A stretch of DNA of 64,000 nt, from positions 31,327 to 95,326 of the forward strand of contig JAFVVG010000041.1 in the NCBI GenBank assembly GCA_017502305.1. Direction: 5' to 3'. The notes beneath the pieces are model-generated. The model saw only the letters and a program-made list of their open reading frames with translations, made no database searches and was not told where the DNA came from. Both the position numbers and the translations under genes were made by a program. The DNA comes from Clostridia bacterium (GTDB lineage: Bacteria > Bacillota > Clostridia > Christensenellales > Aristaeellaceae). Numbering within the stretch: the stretch's first letter is position 1; the number at the start of each line of letters is the position of its first letter. Shown piece after piece: positions 31,458-39,132 of the stretch.

Positions 31458-32816
31458 TTATTCAACCACCAGCTCGGGGAACTGAGCAGTGACCTGAGCC
31501 TTGAAGTCGGCGATGGCAGTGTCCAGATCCTTCTCGCCCTTGGAGTAGGGAGTGGTGACGAAGTCGCTCCACAGGGAGTTCATCTTCTCGTCGTAGTCGG
31601 TCATGATGGAGCCGTTGGCCAGGTTAGCAGCCTGAGCAAAGATGGTGTAGTGGTCCTGACCGCCCAGGAAGGGGTTGGGAGTGCCGCCCTCGGCCAGAAT
31701 CTTGTCAACCACAGCGTTGGAGCCGACGAAGTCGCCGGAGTCCTTGGCATAGGCGTACAGGAAGTCTTCGCTCATGGTGAAGTACAGGATGAATTCCTTG
31801 ATAGCAGCCTTCTTGGCTTCGTCAGCAGCCTCAACCTTAGCAGCGTTGGCGCCGATCCAGGTGCCGCCCCAGCTGTAGCCCACAGGGCCAGCGACCATGC
31901 GCCAGTCACCATAGGTGCCGCCGTCGGCTTCGCAAGCAGCCTTCATCTCTTCGTCGGTCATCTTGTCGTTGGTGGTCAGGCCGCAGTTGGGCTTCAGGGT
32001 GTAGTGCAGGCCCCAGGTGGGCAGGAAGAAGCACAGGGTGGTGTCGGTCTTCATGCCGGCGAACCACACTTCGGACCAAGCGTTGCCCTTGTTGGACAGG
32101 TCGTCCTGCTCCAGTTCCACAGCCAGGTCGAGGTAATCATACAGGACGTCGTCGATAACCAGCTTGTTATCAACAACCCAGCCCTGAGAACGGCCGAAGT
32201 TGAAAGCGTTCCAGATGTCGCCAGCGCCAACAACCATCTTCACGGCGCCTTCGGACTTCTCGTTGATTTCAGCGGCGGTATCCATGAACAGATCCCAGTC
32301 AGCAACCTTGGCCTGGAACTCTTCAGGAGTGGTCACGCCCAGATACTTCTCGGCCAGGGAGGCACGATACATCAGAGCGCCGGGGGTAGCCTGCCAGGAC
32401 AGACCCTTCAGTTCGCCGGTAGCAGTGTTGGTGCCGATCTGCTTCATCACGGGGATAGCAGCAGCAACTTCTTCCTCGGTGATGCCAACCTTAGCCAGGT
32501 CAGCGGTCACAGCGGAGTTCACATACTTCTTCACGAAGGCAGCTTCCAGGGTGAAGATGTCGGGAGCTTCGTCGGAGGCAGCGGCGGAAGCCATGATGGC
32601 ATCAACCTTGGAGGTGTACTCGCCACCGTCGGTGGGATAGATGGTGTAGTTGATCTTTACGTTGGGATGGGCGGGGGCATAATACTTTTCGATCATGCCT
32701 TCCAGTTCGTTGGTGAAGGACCACACGTTCAGGGTGATGGCCTCTTCGGCGCCGGCAAAGCTCATCATGCCAAACAGCATCATGGCAGCCATAACCAGAG
32801 CAACGATCTTCTTCAT
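31458..32816 (-). CDS. Sugar ABC transporter substrate-binding protein
   Basis: The 452-residue protein is a family-1 extracellular solute-binding protein. It has a signal peptide (KKIVALVMAAMMLFGMMSFA-GAEE), then ITLNVWSFTNELEGMIEKYY and the usual two-lobe pattern. There is no lipobox Cys at the cleavage site, which is unusual for a Gram-positive binding protein. Tyr/Trp-rich segments (YSWGGTWIGANAA) probably stack on sugar. The gene lies between lacI and the permeases. The 83-base gap to lacI contains an AACGC/GCGTT hairpin and GCGGGAAAACCGC. Confidence 0.9.
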   Translation of the reverse strand: MKKIVALVMAAMMLFGMMSFAGAEEAITLNVWSFTNELEGMIEKYYAPAHPNVKINYTIYPTDGGEYTSKVDAIMASAAASDEAPDIFTLEAAFVKKYVNSAVTADLAKVGITEEEVAAAIPVMKQIGTNTATGELKGLSWQATPGALMYRASLAEKYLGVTTPEEFQAKVADWDLFMDTAAEINEKSEGAVKMVVGAGDIWNAFNFGRSQGWVVDNKLVIDDVLYDYLDLAVELEQDDLSNKGNAWSEVWFAGMKTDTTLCFFLPTWGLHYTLKPNCGLTTNDKMTDEEMKAACEADGGTYGDWRMVAGPVGYSWGGTWIGANAAKVEAADEAKKAAIKEFILYFTMSEDFLYAYAKDSGDFVGSNAVVDKILAEGGTPNPFLGGQDHYTIFAQAANLANGSIMTDYDEKMNSLWSDFVTTPYSKGEKDLDTAIADFKAQVTAQFPELVVE

Positions 32817-32899
32817 GGTTGGGTTCCTCCTCTTTTTTATTTTGCGGTTTTCCCGCTATTTCTTTAACGCCGCCGGAGCAGCGTTAGAGACGATGTTGG

Positions 32900-33916
32900 T
32901 TACCCCTTCACCTGGGCGATACTTTCGCCGGGAATCAGCTTGGTGGGGATGCAGCCCACCTCGCTTACAGCGGTACGGGGATTTTCGATCCGGTCGATCA
33001 GATACAGGGCCGCCTGCATACCCATGCGTTTGGTATCCTGCTTGATGGTGGTGAGCTTGGGATGAAGCATCTGCCCCAGGCGGATCCCGTCGTATCCGGC
33101 AATGGACACGTCCTCCGGTACCCGGAGTTTCAGTTCTGCAGCAGCCTCCAGAGCTCCCAGGGCGCTGTGGTCGTCGGGCATCAGCACGCAGGTGGGGGGC
33201 TCAGGCAGCTTCATCAGCTGCAGCATGGCCTGATAACCGGAAGTAGGGCTGTCGTAGAGGGCGCTCACCAGGTAATCGGACCTGGGCGTCAATTCCAGCT
33301 CGTTCAGCGCCCGATAGTAGCCGGTGATGCGGTTCTCCGTGACCGAAGAGCGCTGGCCATGCACGAAGGCGATCTTCCTGTGGCCCTTATCGTAGGCGTA
33401 GCGCACCAGCTGCTGCACACCCTGGAGATTCTCGCTCATCACGCAGCTTCTGTTGTTGAAGGCGTGGTCGATGGTGACGCAGGGAATATCGCTGGTGGCC
33501 AGCTCAGAAACCTCAGTGGAATAGAAGTCGGCACAGACCATGCACACGCCGTCCACATTGCGGTAGCGGCAGTGCTCCAGATACGTCATTCCCGTCCAGC
33601 CCACATTATGGTTGATGAAGGTGATGTCGTACCCGTGCTTTTCGCACTCGGACTTGAAGGAGTCCAGCACCTGGGCGAAAAAGCTGTGGGTCAGGCCGTT
33701 CTGCCCATCGTCTGAATAAAGAACTCCCAGGTTATACGAGCGGTTCGTCTTCAGTGTACGGGCGATGGCGTTGGGGTAGTAACCGATCTCCCTGGCGGTG
33801 CGGTGCACCAGCTCACGGGTTTCCGCGGAAATGTCGCTGTAATTATTGAAGGCTTTACTTACTGTGGAGATGGACAGTCCACATTTCGCGGATACATCCT
33901 TGATTGTGACTGCCAC
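32900..33916 (-). CDS. LacI-family transcriptional regulator
   Basis: The 338-residue repressor has the LacI helix-turn-helix and hinge (TIKDVSAKCGLSISTVSKAF, then TARTL-type IARTLKT) and a periplasmic-binding-protein-like sugar domain (DGQNGLTHSFFAQVLDSF, VSIAGYDG). It is upstream of and codirectional with the binding-protein gene, so it most likely controls the sugar transporter. A CCGG-centred palindrome AAACCGGTTT lies just downstream of its own promoter. Confidence 0.93.
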   Translation of the reverse strand: MAVTIKDVSAKCGLSISTVSKAFNNYSDISAETRELVHRTAREIGYYPNAIARTLKTNRSYNLGVLYSDDGQNGLTHSFFAQVLDSFKSECEKHGYDITFINHNVGWTGMTYLEHCRYRNVDGVCMVCADFYSTEVSELATSDIPCVTIDHAFNNRSCVMSENLQGVQQLVRYAYDKGHRKIAFVHGQRSSVTENRITGYYRALNELELTPRSDYLVSALYDSPTSGYQAMLQLMKLPEPPTCVLMPDDHSALGALEAAAELKLRVPEDVSIAGYDGIRLGQMLHPKLTTIKQDTKRMGMQAALYLIDRIENPRTAVSEVGCIPTKLIPGESIAQVKG

Positions 33917-33961
33917 TCTGACGCCTCCCTCTTGTATAGCTTCAGCACCTCATTTTCGCCT

Positions 33962-33971
33962 AAACCGGTTT
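33962..33971. promoter_or_regulatory. Probable LacI-type operator
   Basis: AAACCGGTTT is a perfect 10-base palindrome of the kind bound by LacI-family proteins. It lies about 10 bases after the predicted transcription start of the lacI gene, a position suited to autorepression. I saw no second exact copy in the promoters of the GH42 or binding-protein genes. Confidence 0.6.
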
Positions 33972-33981
33972 CGATGTTGAG

Positions 33982-34010
33982 AGTATACCGCACATTGCAA
34001 AAAAAAGCAA
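33982..34010 (-). promoter_or_regulatory. Sigma-A promoter of the LacI-family gene
   Basis: On the minus strand TTGCTT (34005-34010), 17 bases, TATACT (33982-33987). Confidence 0.75.
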
Positions 34011-34311
34011 GTGTTTTTTTGTATTTTTTACAGCGCATTCCCTCCAGAATAGCCATGTTTGCCCCCTGTGAAAGCGATTCCATTCCTTGCTTTTCAATGG
34101 TTTCGGGTTTTCGCCTGTAACCGTCTTTTTGCACAAATTTCTTTCGTTCTTTTGTGCAGATGTGTATCATTATTTGCTATTTATCCTTCAATTCTTGTCT
34201 TTTTCTTTAGCTAACATCGTTAACTTACAACGTTTTCGGTTGTTTGCTCCTCCTCTTCACGCTGCTTTCCGGCCCCTGCCCTGCGCAATGGAACGCTTTT
34301 TTCCTCTCCCC
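34011..34311. other. AT-rich intergenic region between lacI and murA
   Basis: I see no gene here. It is clearly richer in A and T than its surroundings. It contains an inverted repeat TGCACAAA (34130-34137) and TTTGTGCA (34151-34158) and the words ATCGTTAAC and AACGTT near 34214-34235, which could be binding sites for unknown factors. Confidence 0.5.
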
Positions 34312-34340
34312 TTGCGCAAAGGCCTCAATGCGTGTATAAT
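34312..34340 (+). promoter_or_regulatory. Sigma-A promoter of murA
   Basis: TTGCGC (34312-34317), 17 bases, TATAAT (34335-34340). Confidence 0.82.
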
Positions 34341-34399
34341 AATATGGTATCAGAACATGGCTCAGGAGGTGAATCCGGCCCCAGCCGGAGCCAATTCCC

Positions 34400-35662
34400 A
34401 TGAAAGAACGAATGCTGATTACCGGCGGCAATCCCCTGGAGGGTGAGGTGCGCGTCAGCGGCGGCAAGAACACAGCGGTGGCAGTGATCCCCGCGGTGCT
34501 TCTTTGCGACGAACCCTGCACCATCGAAAACCTTCCCGATATCGAGGATGTGCGCGCGCTGGTGGATATCCTTCGCGCCCTGGGCGCCAAGGTTACATAC
34601 ATTCCCGGCGAATTCATGACCATCGATCCCCGGCCTGTGGAAGCCTTCCAGATCGGCTACCGCGATTCCCAGCGCCTGCGTGCCAGCTATTATCTGCTGG
34701 GCGCCCTGCTGGGCCGCTGCGGTCATGCGGAGGTCTACTTCCCCGGCGGGTGCGAGATCGGCTCCCGTCCCATCGACCAGCACCTGAAGGGCTTCAACGC
34801 CCTGGGCGTGGAGACGGAAACCCATGGCGGCCGCATCACCGCCATGGCCAAGGAGCTCACCGGCAGCGATGTCTTTTTTGACGTGGCCACCGTTGGCGGC
34901 ACCATCAACGTAATGCTGGCCGCCGCCAAGGCCAAGGGCACTACCATCCTTTATAATGCCGCCAAGGAGCCCCACATTGTTGACCTGGCCAACTTCCTCA
35001 ACAGCATGGGCGCCAAGGTCAAGGGCGCCGGTACCGATGTGATCCGCATCCGGGGTACCCAATACCTCCACGGCGCTACCTATGCCGTGATTCCCGATCA
35101 GATCGAAACCGGCACGCTGATGATCGCCGCCGCGGCCACCCGTGGCGATGTAACCATCCACGGCTGCATTCCCCAGCACATGGAGGCGCTCACAGCCAAG
35201 CTGTTAGAAATGGGCGTGAAGGTCTCCGACAGCGACGATGCTATCCGCGTCCGCACCCTGGGCGGCCACCGGGCCGTGAATTTCAAAACCCAGGTCTATC
35301 CCGGTTTCCCCACGGACCTGCAGCAGCCCATGAGCGCGCTGCTCACCACCGCCCGTGGCACCAGCATTGTGCAGGAAACCATTTTTGAGCAGCGACTGAA
35401 GCACCTGGACGAGATCGCCCGCATGGGCGCCCGCGTCCGTGTGGCTGGCCGCATGGCCATCATTGAGGGCGTACCCCAGCTCTACGGCGCCCCCGTCACC
35501 TGTACGGACCTGCGCGCCGGCGCCGCCCTGGTGGTGGCCGGCCTGATGGCCAAGGGCGTCACCGAAATCTACGAGCCCGGCTACATCGACCGCGGCTACG
35601 AGCAGATCGAGGTCAAGCTGCGCTCCCTGGGCGCCGACATCCGCCGCGAAGTCATCGATTGA
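34400..35662 (+). CDS. murA: UDP-N-acetylglucosamine 1-carboxyvinyltransferase
   Basis: MurA adds enolpyruvate to UDP-GlcNAc, the first committed step of peptidoglycan synthesis and the target of fosfomycin. The 420-residue protein has VSGGKNTAVAVIPAVLL near the start, the catalytic Cys118 in FPGGCEIGSRPIDQHLKG (so the fosfomycin-sensitive type), and DLRAGAALVVAGLMAKG near the end. The ribosome site (CCGGAGCC) is modest. It stands alone, followed directly by hairpin element D. Confidence 0.97.
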   Translation: MKERMLITGGNPLEGEVRVSGGKNTAVAVIPAVLLCDEPCTIENLPDIEDVRALVDILRALGAKVTYIPGEFMTIDPRPVEAFQIGYRDSQRLRASYYLLGALLGRCGHAEVYFPGGCEIGSRPIDQHLKGFNALGVETETHGGRITAMAKELTGSDVFFDVATVGGTINVMLAAAKAKGTTILYNAAKEPHIVDLANFLNSMGAKVKGAGTDVIRIRGTQYLHGATYAVIPDQIETGTLMIAAAATRGDVTIHGCIPQHMEALTAKLLEMGVKVSDSDDAIRVRTLGGHRAVNFKTQVYPGFPTDLQQPMSALLTTARGTSIVQETIFEQRLKHLDEIARMGARVRVAGRMAIIEGVPQLYGAPVTCTDLRAGAALVVAGLMAKGVTEIYEPGYIDRGYEQIEVKLRSLGADIRREVID

Positions 35663-35850
35663 CCAAAGGGGCTTTTCCCCTTTGGAAACCCCAGTCAGGG
35701 CTCTGCCCTGACAACCCGCCCAAGGGCACTGCCCTTTGGAATCCCGCGAAGGGCTTTCAGCCCTTTCGAAACCCTTTTTGTGGGTGTTGCTGGGTCTTTC
35801 CTTTGCAGGGGTCACGGCGCGAATACGGTCGCGCCGCGACGCGGGAATTG
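35663..35850 (+). repeat. Hairpin-array element, copy D
   Basis: It starts at the murA stop with stems CCAAAGGGGCTTTTCCCCTT, CAGGGCTCTGCCCTG, CAAGGGCACTGCCCTTTG and CGAAGGGCTTTCAGCCCTTT. It ends at 35804-35846 with the GC-rich module. In this copy the module stem reads CGGCGCG/CGCGCCG instead of CGGCGCTC/GAGCGCCG, so both arms changed together. Confidence 0.8.
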
Positions 35851-35881
35851 AAACGTCCTTGCCCCATCACAGGCAAAGGAG

Positions 35882-36406
35882 GTGTTGAGGATTAGCAATC
35901 CGTTTGAGATATTGGGTTTGAGCAAAATGGCCGACGCGGAGGAAATCCGCAACGCCTACCGTACGCTGGTCAAGAAGTGTCACCCGGATCAGTTCCTGGA
36001 CGCGGACGAGCAAAAGGCCGCCCAGGAAAAGATGATCGCCCTGAACCTGGCCTATGAGCAGGCGCTGCGCCTGGCTGTGCCAAAGCGGGCTACCACTTAC
36101 CAGCATGAATTGTCTGTGGTCGACGCCATTCACCTGGCGGAGAAAATGCTGCACAACCGCAATGCCCAGAGCGCGCTGCATCACCTGAACCGCGCCAAGG
36201 AACGCATCGCCGCCTGGTATGACGCACAGGGCCGGGCCTATATGATGCTTCAACACTACGATGAAGCCCACCAGGCCTTCCGCGAGGCCGTCCGCCGTGA
36301 GCCCGACAACCTGCAGTACCGACGCGGCGCTTTCGACGCAGCCATGGGCATGAAAAACAACCAGACCCTGCAAGGAAAAATCAAAAATTTCTTCAATAGA
36401 AAATAA
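35882..36406 (+). CDS. J-domain protein with TPR-like C-terminus
   Basis: The 174-residue protein starts with a J domain (NPFEILGLSKMADAEEIRNA, then LVKKCHPDQF with the HPD motif that stimulates DnaK). It continues with helical repeats (AWYDAQGRAYMMLQHYDEAH) like TPRs. It may bring DnaK to a specific client. The start is unclear: GTG 35882 and TTG 35885 overlap or touch the AAAGGAGG site (35875-35882), and the first codon at a good distance is ATT 35891. Confidence 0.85.
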   Translation: MLRISNPFEILGLSKMADAEEIRNAYRTLVKKCHPDQFLDADEQKAAQEKMIALNLAYEQALRLAVPKRATTYQHELSVVDAIHLAEKMLHNRNAQSALHHLNRAKERIAAWYDAQGRAYMMLQHYDEAHQAFREAVRREPDNLQYRRGAFDAAMGMKNNQTLQGKIKNFFNRK

Positions 36407-36435
36407 CGGAGCTGTCACATGCAACAGCTCCGTTT
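36405..36435 (+). terminator. Terminator of the J-domain gene
   Basis: AACGGAGCTGT pairs with ACAGCTCCGTT (36405-36415 and 36424-36434), followed by TTG and T-rich sequence. Confidence 0.88.
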
Positions 36436-36666
36436 TGTTTTGTCTATTTTCGGGAGCCATCCCTTCCGGTGGGAGAACTCTTAAGGATGGATTTATCCCG
36501 CAACGAGAAAAGACGAGCTTCCAGCGAATATGCCGGATGCTCGTTTGCTTATGTGGCCCAGCAAACGCAATGCACTGGTACAGTGCGTATAATTGCGCCC
36601 TCCTGAAATTGTGGGAAAGTGAGTTTTCGGCTGCTTGACAAATCGGATTTTTTCTAACTGGTACAG

Positions 36667-37128
36667 TTACCAATCTACCGCAATGTCAACGGATTTATTG
36701 TACACGGTAATGAACGGATAGGAATGGTCGTGATGGTTGAAAAACACCCATTGTTCTTCTTCATCATTAAAATGGTGGTAGCCGTTCTTAACAAACAGTT
36801 CGATACTTATACTGTTGTCCAAAGCAATGGTAACATCGTGCAGAGCATTGACGCTCACAGATGTCACCATTCCGCCCACTATTCTATTTCGGTTTTGTTC
36901 AACAAAATACCATTCATCGTTATTTTCTTCTGTTTCACCATCCCAACTTTGGTAATCCAAAGTTGTTACAAGAACATCATTCTTGCAAATAATGCGGGTA
37001 AGGCATTGGGCATGGAGCTCGTACTTTTCAAAACTGAACATCATCATTTCACATGCCATATTCAACGCATCCAATTGTTTTCCTACGATTACCTTAAGAT
37101 AATCGTCCAGCGCGGCTTGATAATCCAT
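36667..37128 (-). CDS. Orphan soluble protein in AT-rich island
   Basis: The 153-residue acidic, aromatic-rich protein has no signal peptide or membrane segment. It begins MDYQAALDDYLKVIVGKQLD and has mainly beta-like segments (LHDVTIALDNSISIELFVKN, EEEQWVFFNHHDHSYPFITV). Codon use is visibly more AT-rich than neighbouring genes, suggesting transfer. The ATG has GAGGAGATACT upstream. Size and pattern recall lone immunity-type proteins, but I do not recognise a family and see no partner toxin. Confidence 0.72.
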   Translation of the reverse strand: MDYQAALDDYLKVIVGKQLDALNMACEMMMFSFEKYELHAQCLTRIICKNDVLVTTLDYQSWDGETEENNDEWYFVEQNRNRIVGGMVTSVSVNALHDVTIALDNSISIELFVKNGYHHFNDEEEQWVFFNHHDHSYPFITVYNKSVDIAVDW

Positions 37129-37184
37129 AGTATCTCCTCATCAAATTCAAGTTTATTGCATTCAATCTATCACAGCAGCACACG

Positions 37185-37216
37185 AAACCGCAAGCCAGCC
37201 AATGCTTGCGGTTTTG
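37185..37216 (+). terminator. Orphan terminator in the island
   Basis: AAACCGCAAGC pairs with GCTTGCGGTTT, followed by TG. No plus-strand gene ends here; it may be left from a lost gene. Confidence 0.6.
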
Positions 37217-37255
37217 CTATTTGTATGAAGGAAAGTGAAGGATAAATCCATCCTT

Positions 37256-37396
37256 TCTATCACTCTTATCACCAAGGGGGCTTTTTGCCGTGATCCCCCG
37301 CAAAGGAGAAACCCATCTTCCAATACGAAAGATGGGTGTCGAGAGAGCCGAAGGGCCCTTCGCAGGGGAGTCCAAGTGGGATGAAATCCCCTCTGG
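37256..37396 (-). repeat. Hairpin-array element, copy E
   Basis: Read on the minus strand it starts at the stop of the ABC-F gene with GAGGGGATTTCATCCC, then TGGACTCCCC, CGAAGGGCCCTTCG, CTCTCGACACCC and an ACCCATCTTTC/GAAGATGGGT stem. The same phrases occur in copies A and C. The terminal GC-rich module is missing in this copy. Confidence 0.7.
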
Positions 37397-38989
37397 TTAC
37401 TTGATTTTCTCCAGGTATTCTTCGTAGTTGCAGAGGTAATCGGCAATGGTGCCGTCCTCCTTGATCTCGATGATGCGGTCGGCAATGGTGGTGACGAACT
37501 GATGGTCCTGGCTGGTGAAGATCACGTTGCCGGGGAAATTGATCAGGGCGTTATTGACGGCGGTGATGGACTCCAGATCCAGGTGGTTGGTGGGCTGGTC
37601 CAGCATGATGAAGTTGGCGCCGGAGAGCATCATGCGGGAGAGCATGCAGCGCACCTTCTCGCCGCCGGAGAGCACGGAAACCTGCTTGTACACGTCATCG
37701 CCGCGGAAGAGCATGCGGCCCAGCAGGTCGCGCATGTCGCTTTCCAGCATGTTGCTGGGGCAATACTGGGCGAACCAGTCCAGCATGTTCTTGTCGCAGC
37801 CGTCAAAGTAAGGGCCGTTATCCTTGGGGAAATAGCTGGTGGAGATGGTCACGCCCCACTTGGCGTTGCCGGAATCGGGCTCCAGCTCCTCAGCCAGGAT
37901 GCGGAACAGGGCCGTCTGGGCCTGCTCGTTGGGGCCAACAAGGGCAATCTTCTGGCCCTTGGTCACCAGGAAGTTCACGTCCTTGAGCAGCTGCACGCCA
38001 TCCTGGGTATAGTTGATGTTGGTCACGTTGAGGATGTCCTTGCCGGCCTCGCGGTCGGGGGAGAAATTCACCCAGGGATACCGGCGGGAGGAAGCGGGCA
38101 TCTGCTCGATGGTCAGCTGATCCAGCAGCTTACGGCGGCTGGTAGCCTGCTTGGCCTTGGACTTGTTGGCGGAGAAGCGCTGGATAAAGTTTTGCAGCTC
38201 CTTGATCTTGTCGTCGCGGCGCTTCTTCTGGTCCTTCATGATGGACTGCATCAGCTTGGAGGATTCATACCAGAAGTCGTAGTTACCCACGTACATCTTC
38301 ACCTGGCTGAAGTCGATATCCACGATGTGAGTACAGATGTTGTTCAGGAACCAGCGGTCATGGGAAACCACGATCAGCGTGCCGGGGAAGTCCATCAGGA
38401 AGTCCTCCAGCCAGGCCACGGAGCGGTTATCCAGGTTGTTGGTGGGCTCGTCCAGGAGCAGGATGTCCGGGTTGCCGAACAGGGCCTGGGCCAAAAGCAC
38501 CTTCACCTTTTCGCCGCCCTTCAGGTCGCCCATGAGGGAATAGTGCATATCCGCGCCAATGCCAAGGCCGGTAAGCAGGGTGGCCGCGTCGGATTCGGCG
38601 TTCCAGCCATCCATTTCGGCAAACTCGCCTTCCAGCTCGGCGGCACGCTCGCCATCCTCCTCAGAGAAATCAGGCTTGGCGTACAGGGCGTCCTTTTCCT
38701 TCATAATGTCATACAGCCGCTGGTTGCCCATGATGACGGTATCCAGCACGGGATAGGCGTCGTATTTGAACTGATCCTGCTTCAGGGTGGACATACGCTG
38801 GTCGGCAGGATAGGTCACAGAGCCGGTGGTGGGCTCCAGTTCGCCGGAGAGAATGCGCAGGAAGGTAGACTTGCCCGCGCCGTTGGCGCCGATGATGCCG
38901 TAGCAGTTGCCGGGCATGAACTTCAGGTCGGCGCCGGCGAAAAGCTTCTGACCGCCGAAGGTCAGGGAAACGTTGCTGACTGTAATCAT
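37397..38989 (-). CDS. ABC-F family ATPase (YkpA/YbiT-like)
   Basis: ABC-F proteins bind the ribosomal E site and adjust translation or give antibiotic protection. The 530-residue protein has two ABC domains and a linker (KLMQSIMKDQKKRRDDKIKE). ABC1 has a normal Walker A (GANGAGKST) and LLLDEPTNNLDN. ABC2 has GPNEQAQTAL in place of Walker A, so the key Lys and the Gly before it are lost, though LSGGEKVR and FIMLDQPTNHLD remain. A TATGAT -10 box lies upstream near 39035. No membrane domain. Confidence 0.9.
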   Translation of the reverse strand: MITVSNVSLTFGGQKLFAGADLKFMPGNCYGIIGANGAGKSTFLRILSGELEPTTGSVTYPADQRMSTLKQDQFKYDAYPVLDTVIMGNQRLYDIMKEKDALYAKPDFSEEDGERAAELEGEFAEMDGWNAESDAATLLTGLGIGADMHYSLMGDLKGGEKVKVLLAQALFGNPDILLLDEPTNNLDNRSVAWLEDFLMDFPGTLIVVSHDRWFLNNICTHIVDIDFSQVKMYVGNYDFWYESSKLMQSIMKDQKKRRDDKIKELQNFIQRFSANKSKAKQATSRRKLLDQLTIEQMPASSRRYPWVNFSPDREAGKDILNVTNINYTQDGVQLLKDVNFLVTKGQKIALVGPNEQAQTALFRILAEELEPDSGNAKWGVTISTSYFPKDNGPYFDGCDKNMLDWFAQYCPSNMLESDMRDLLGRMLFRGDDVYKQVSVLSGGEKVRCMLSRMMLSGANFIMLDQPTNHLDLESITAVNNALINFPGNVIFTSQDHQFVTTIADRIIEIKEDGTIADYLCNYEEYLEKIK

Positions 38990-39098
38990 GAATGACTCCT
39001 ATTATTCGATGGTTATTTGGTTTGCACCATCTCTTATCATACCACACTTTGCCGGGAAAAGAAACAGGGAAACAGGGATTTTCAAAGAACATTATATA

Positions 39099-39126
39099 CA
39101 AAAAAGGAGCAGCTCCGGGCTGCTCC
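39099..39126 (-). terminator. Terminator of the nadE operon
   Basis: On the minus strand GGAGCAGC pairs with GCTGCTCC around CCGGA, followed by TTTTTTG. It lies just beyond the stop at 39133. Confidence 0.9.
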
Positions 39127-39132
39127 TTTGCA

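Larger units (their letters stand above)
36483..37255. repeat. 16-base inverted repeats bounding an AT-rich one-gene island
   Basis: AAGGATGGATTTATCC (36483-36498) recurs in inverted form as GGATAAATCCATCCTT (37240-37255). Between them the DNA is AT-richer than the flanks and holds one orphan gene (36667-37128), two ACTGGTACAGT palindromes (36572-36586 and 36655-36669) and an orphan terminator. No transposase is present. 36436-36666 has no convincing gene. Confidence 0.55.

Noticed and set aside
33917..34399. A tRNA or small RNA gene in the lacI-murA gap
   Set aside because: No cloverleaf or T-loop sequence is present; only promoters, a palindrome and a weak inverted repeat are seen.
36435..36638. 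Plus-strand frame of 67 codons at the left side of the island
   Set aside because: No ribosome site, it starts in a terminator tail and spans the inverted repeat and a palindrome; more likely repeat sequence than a gene.
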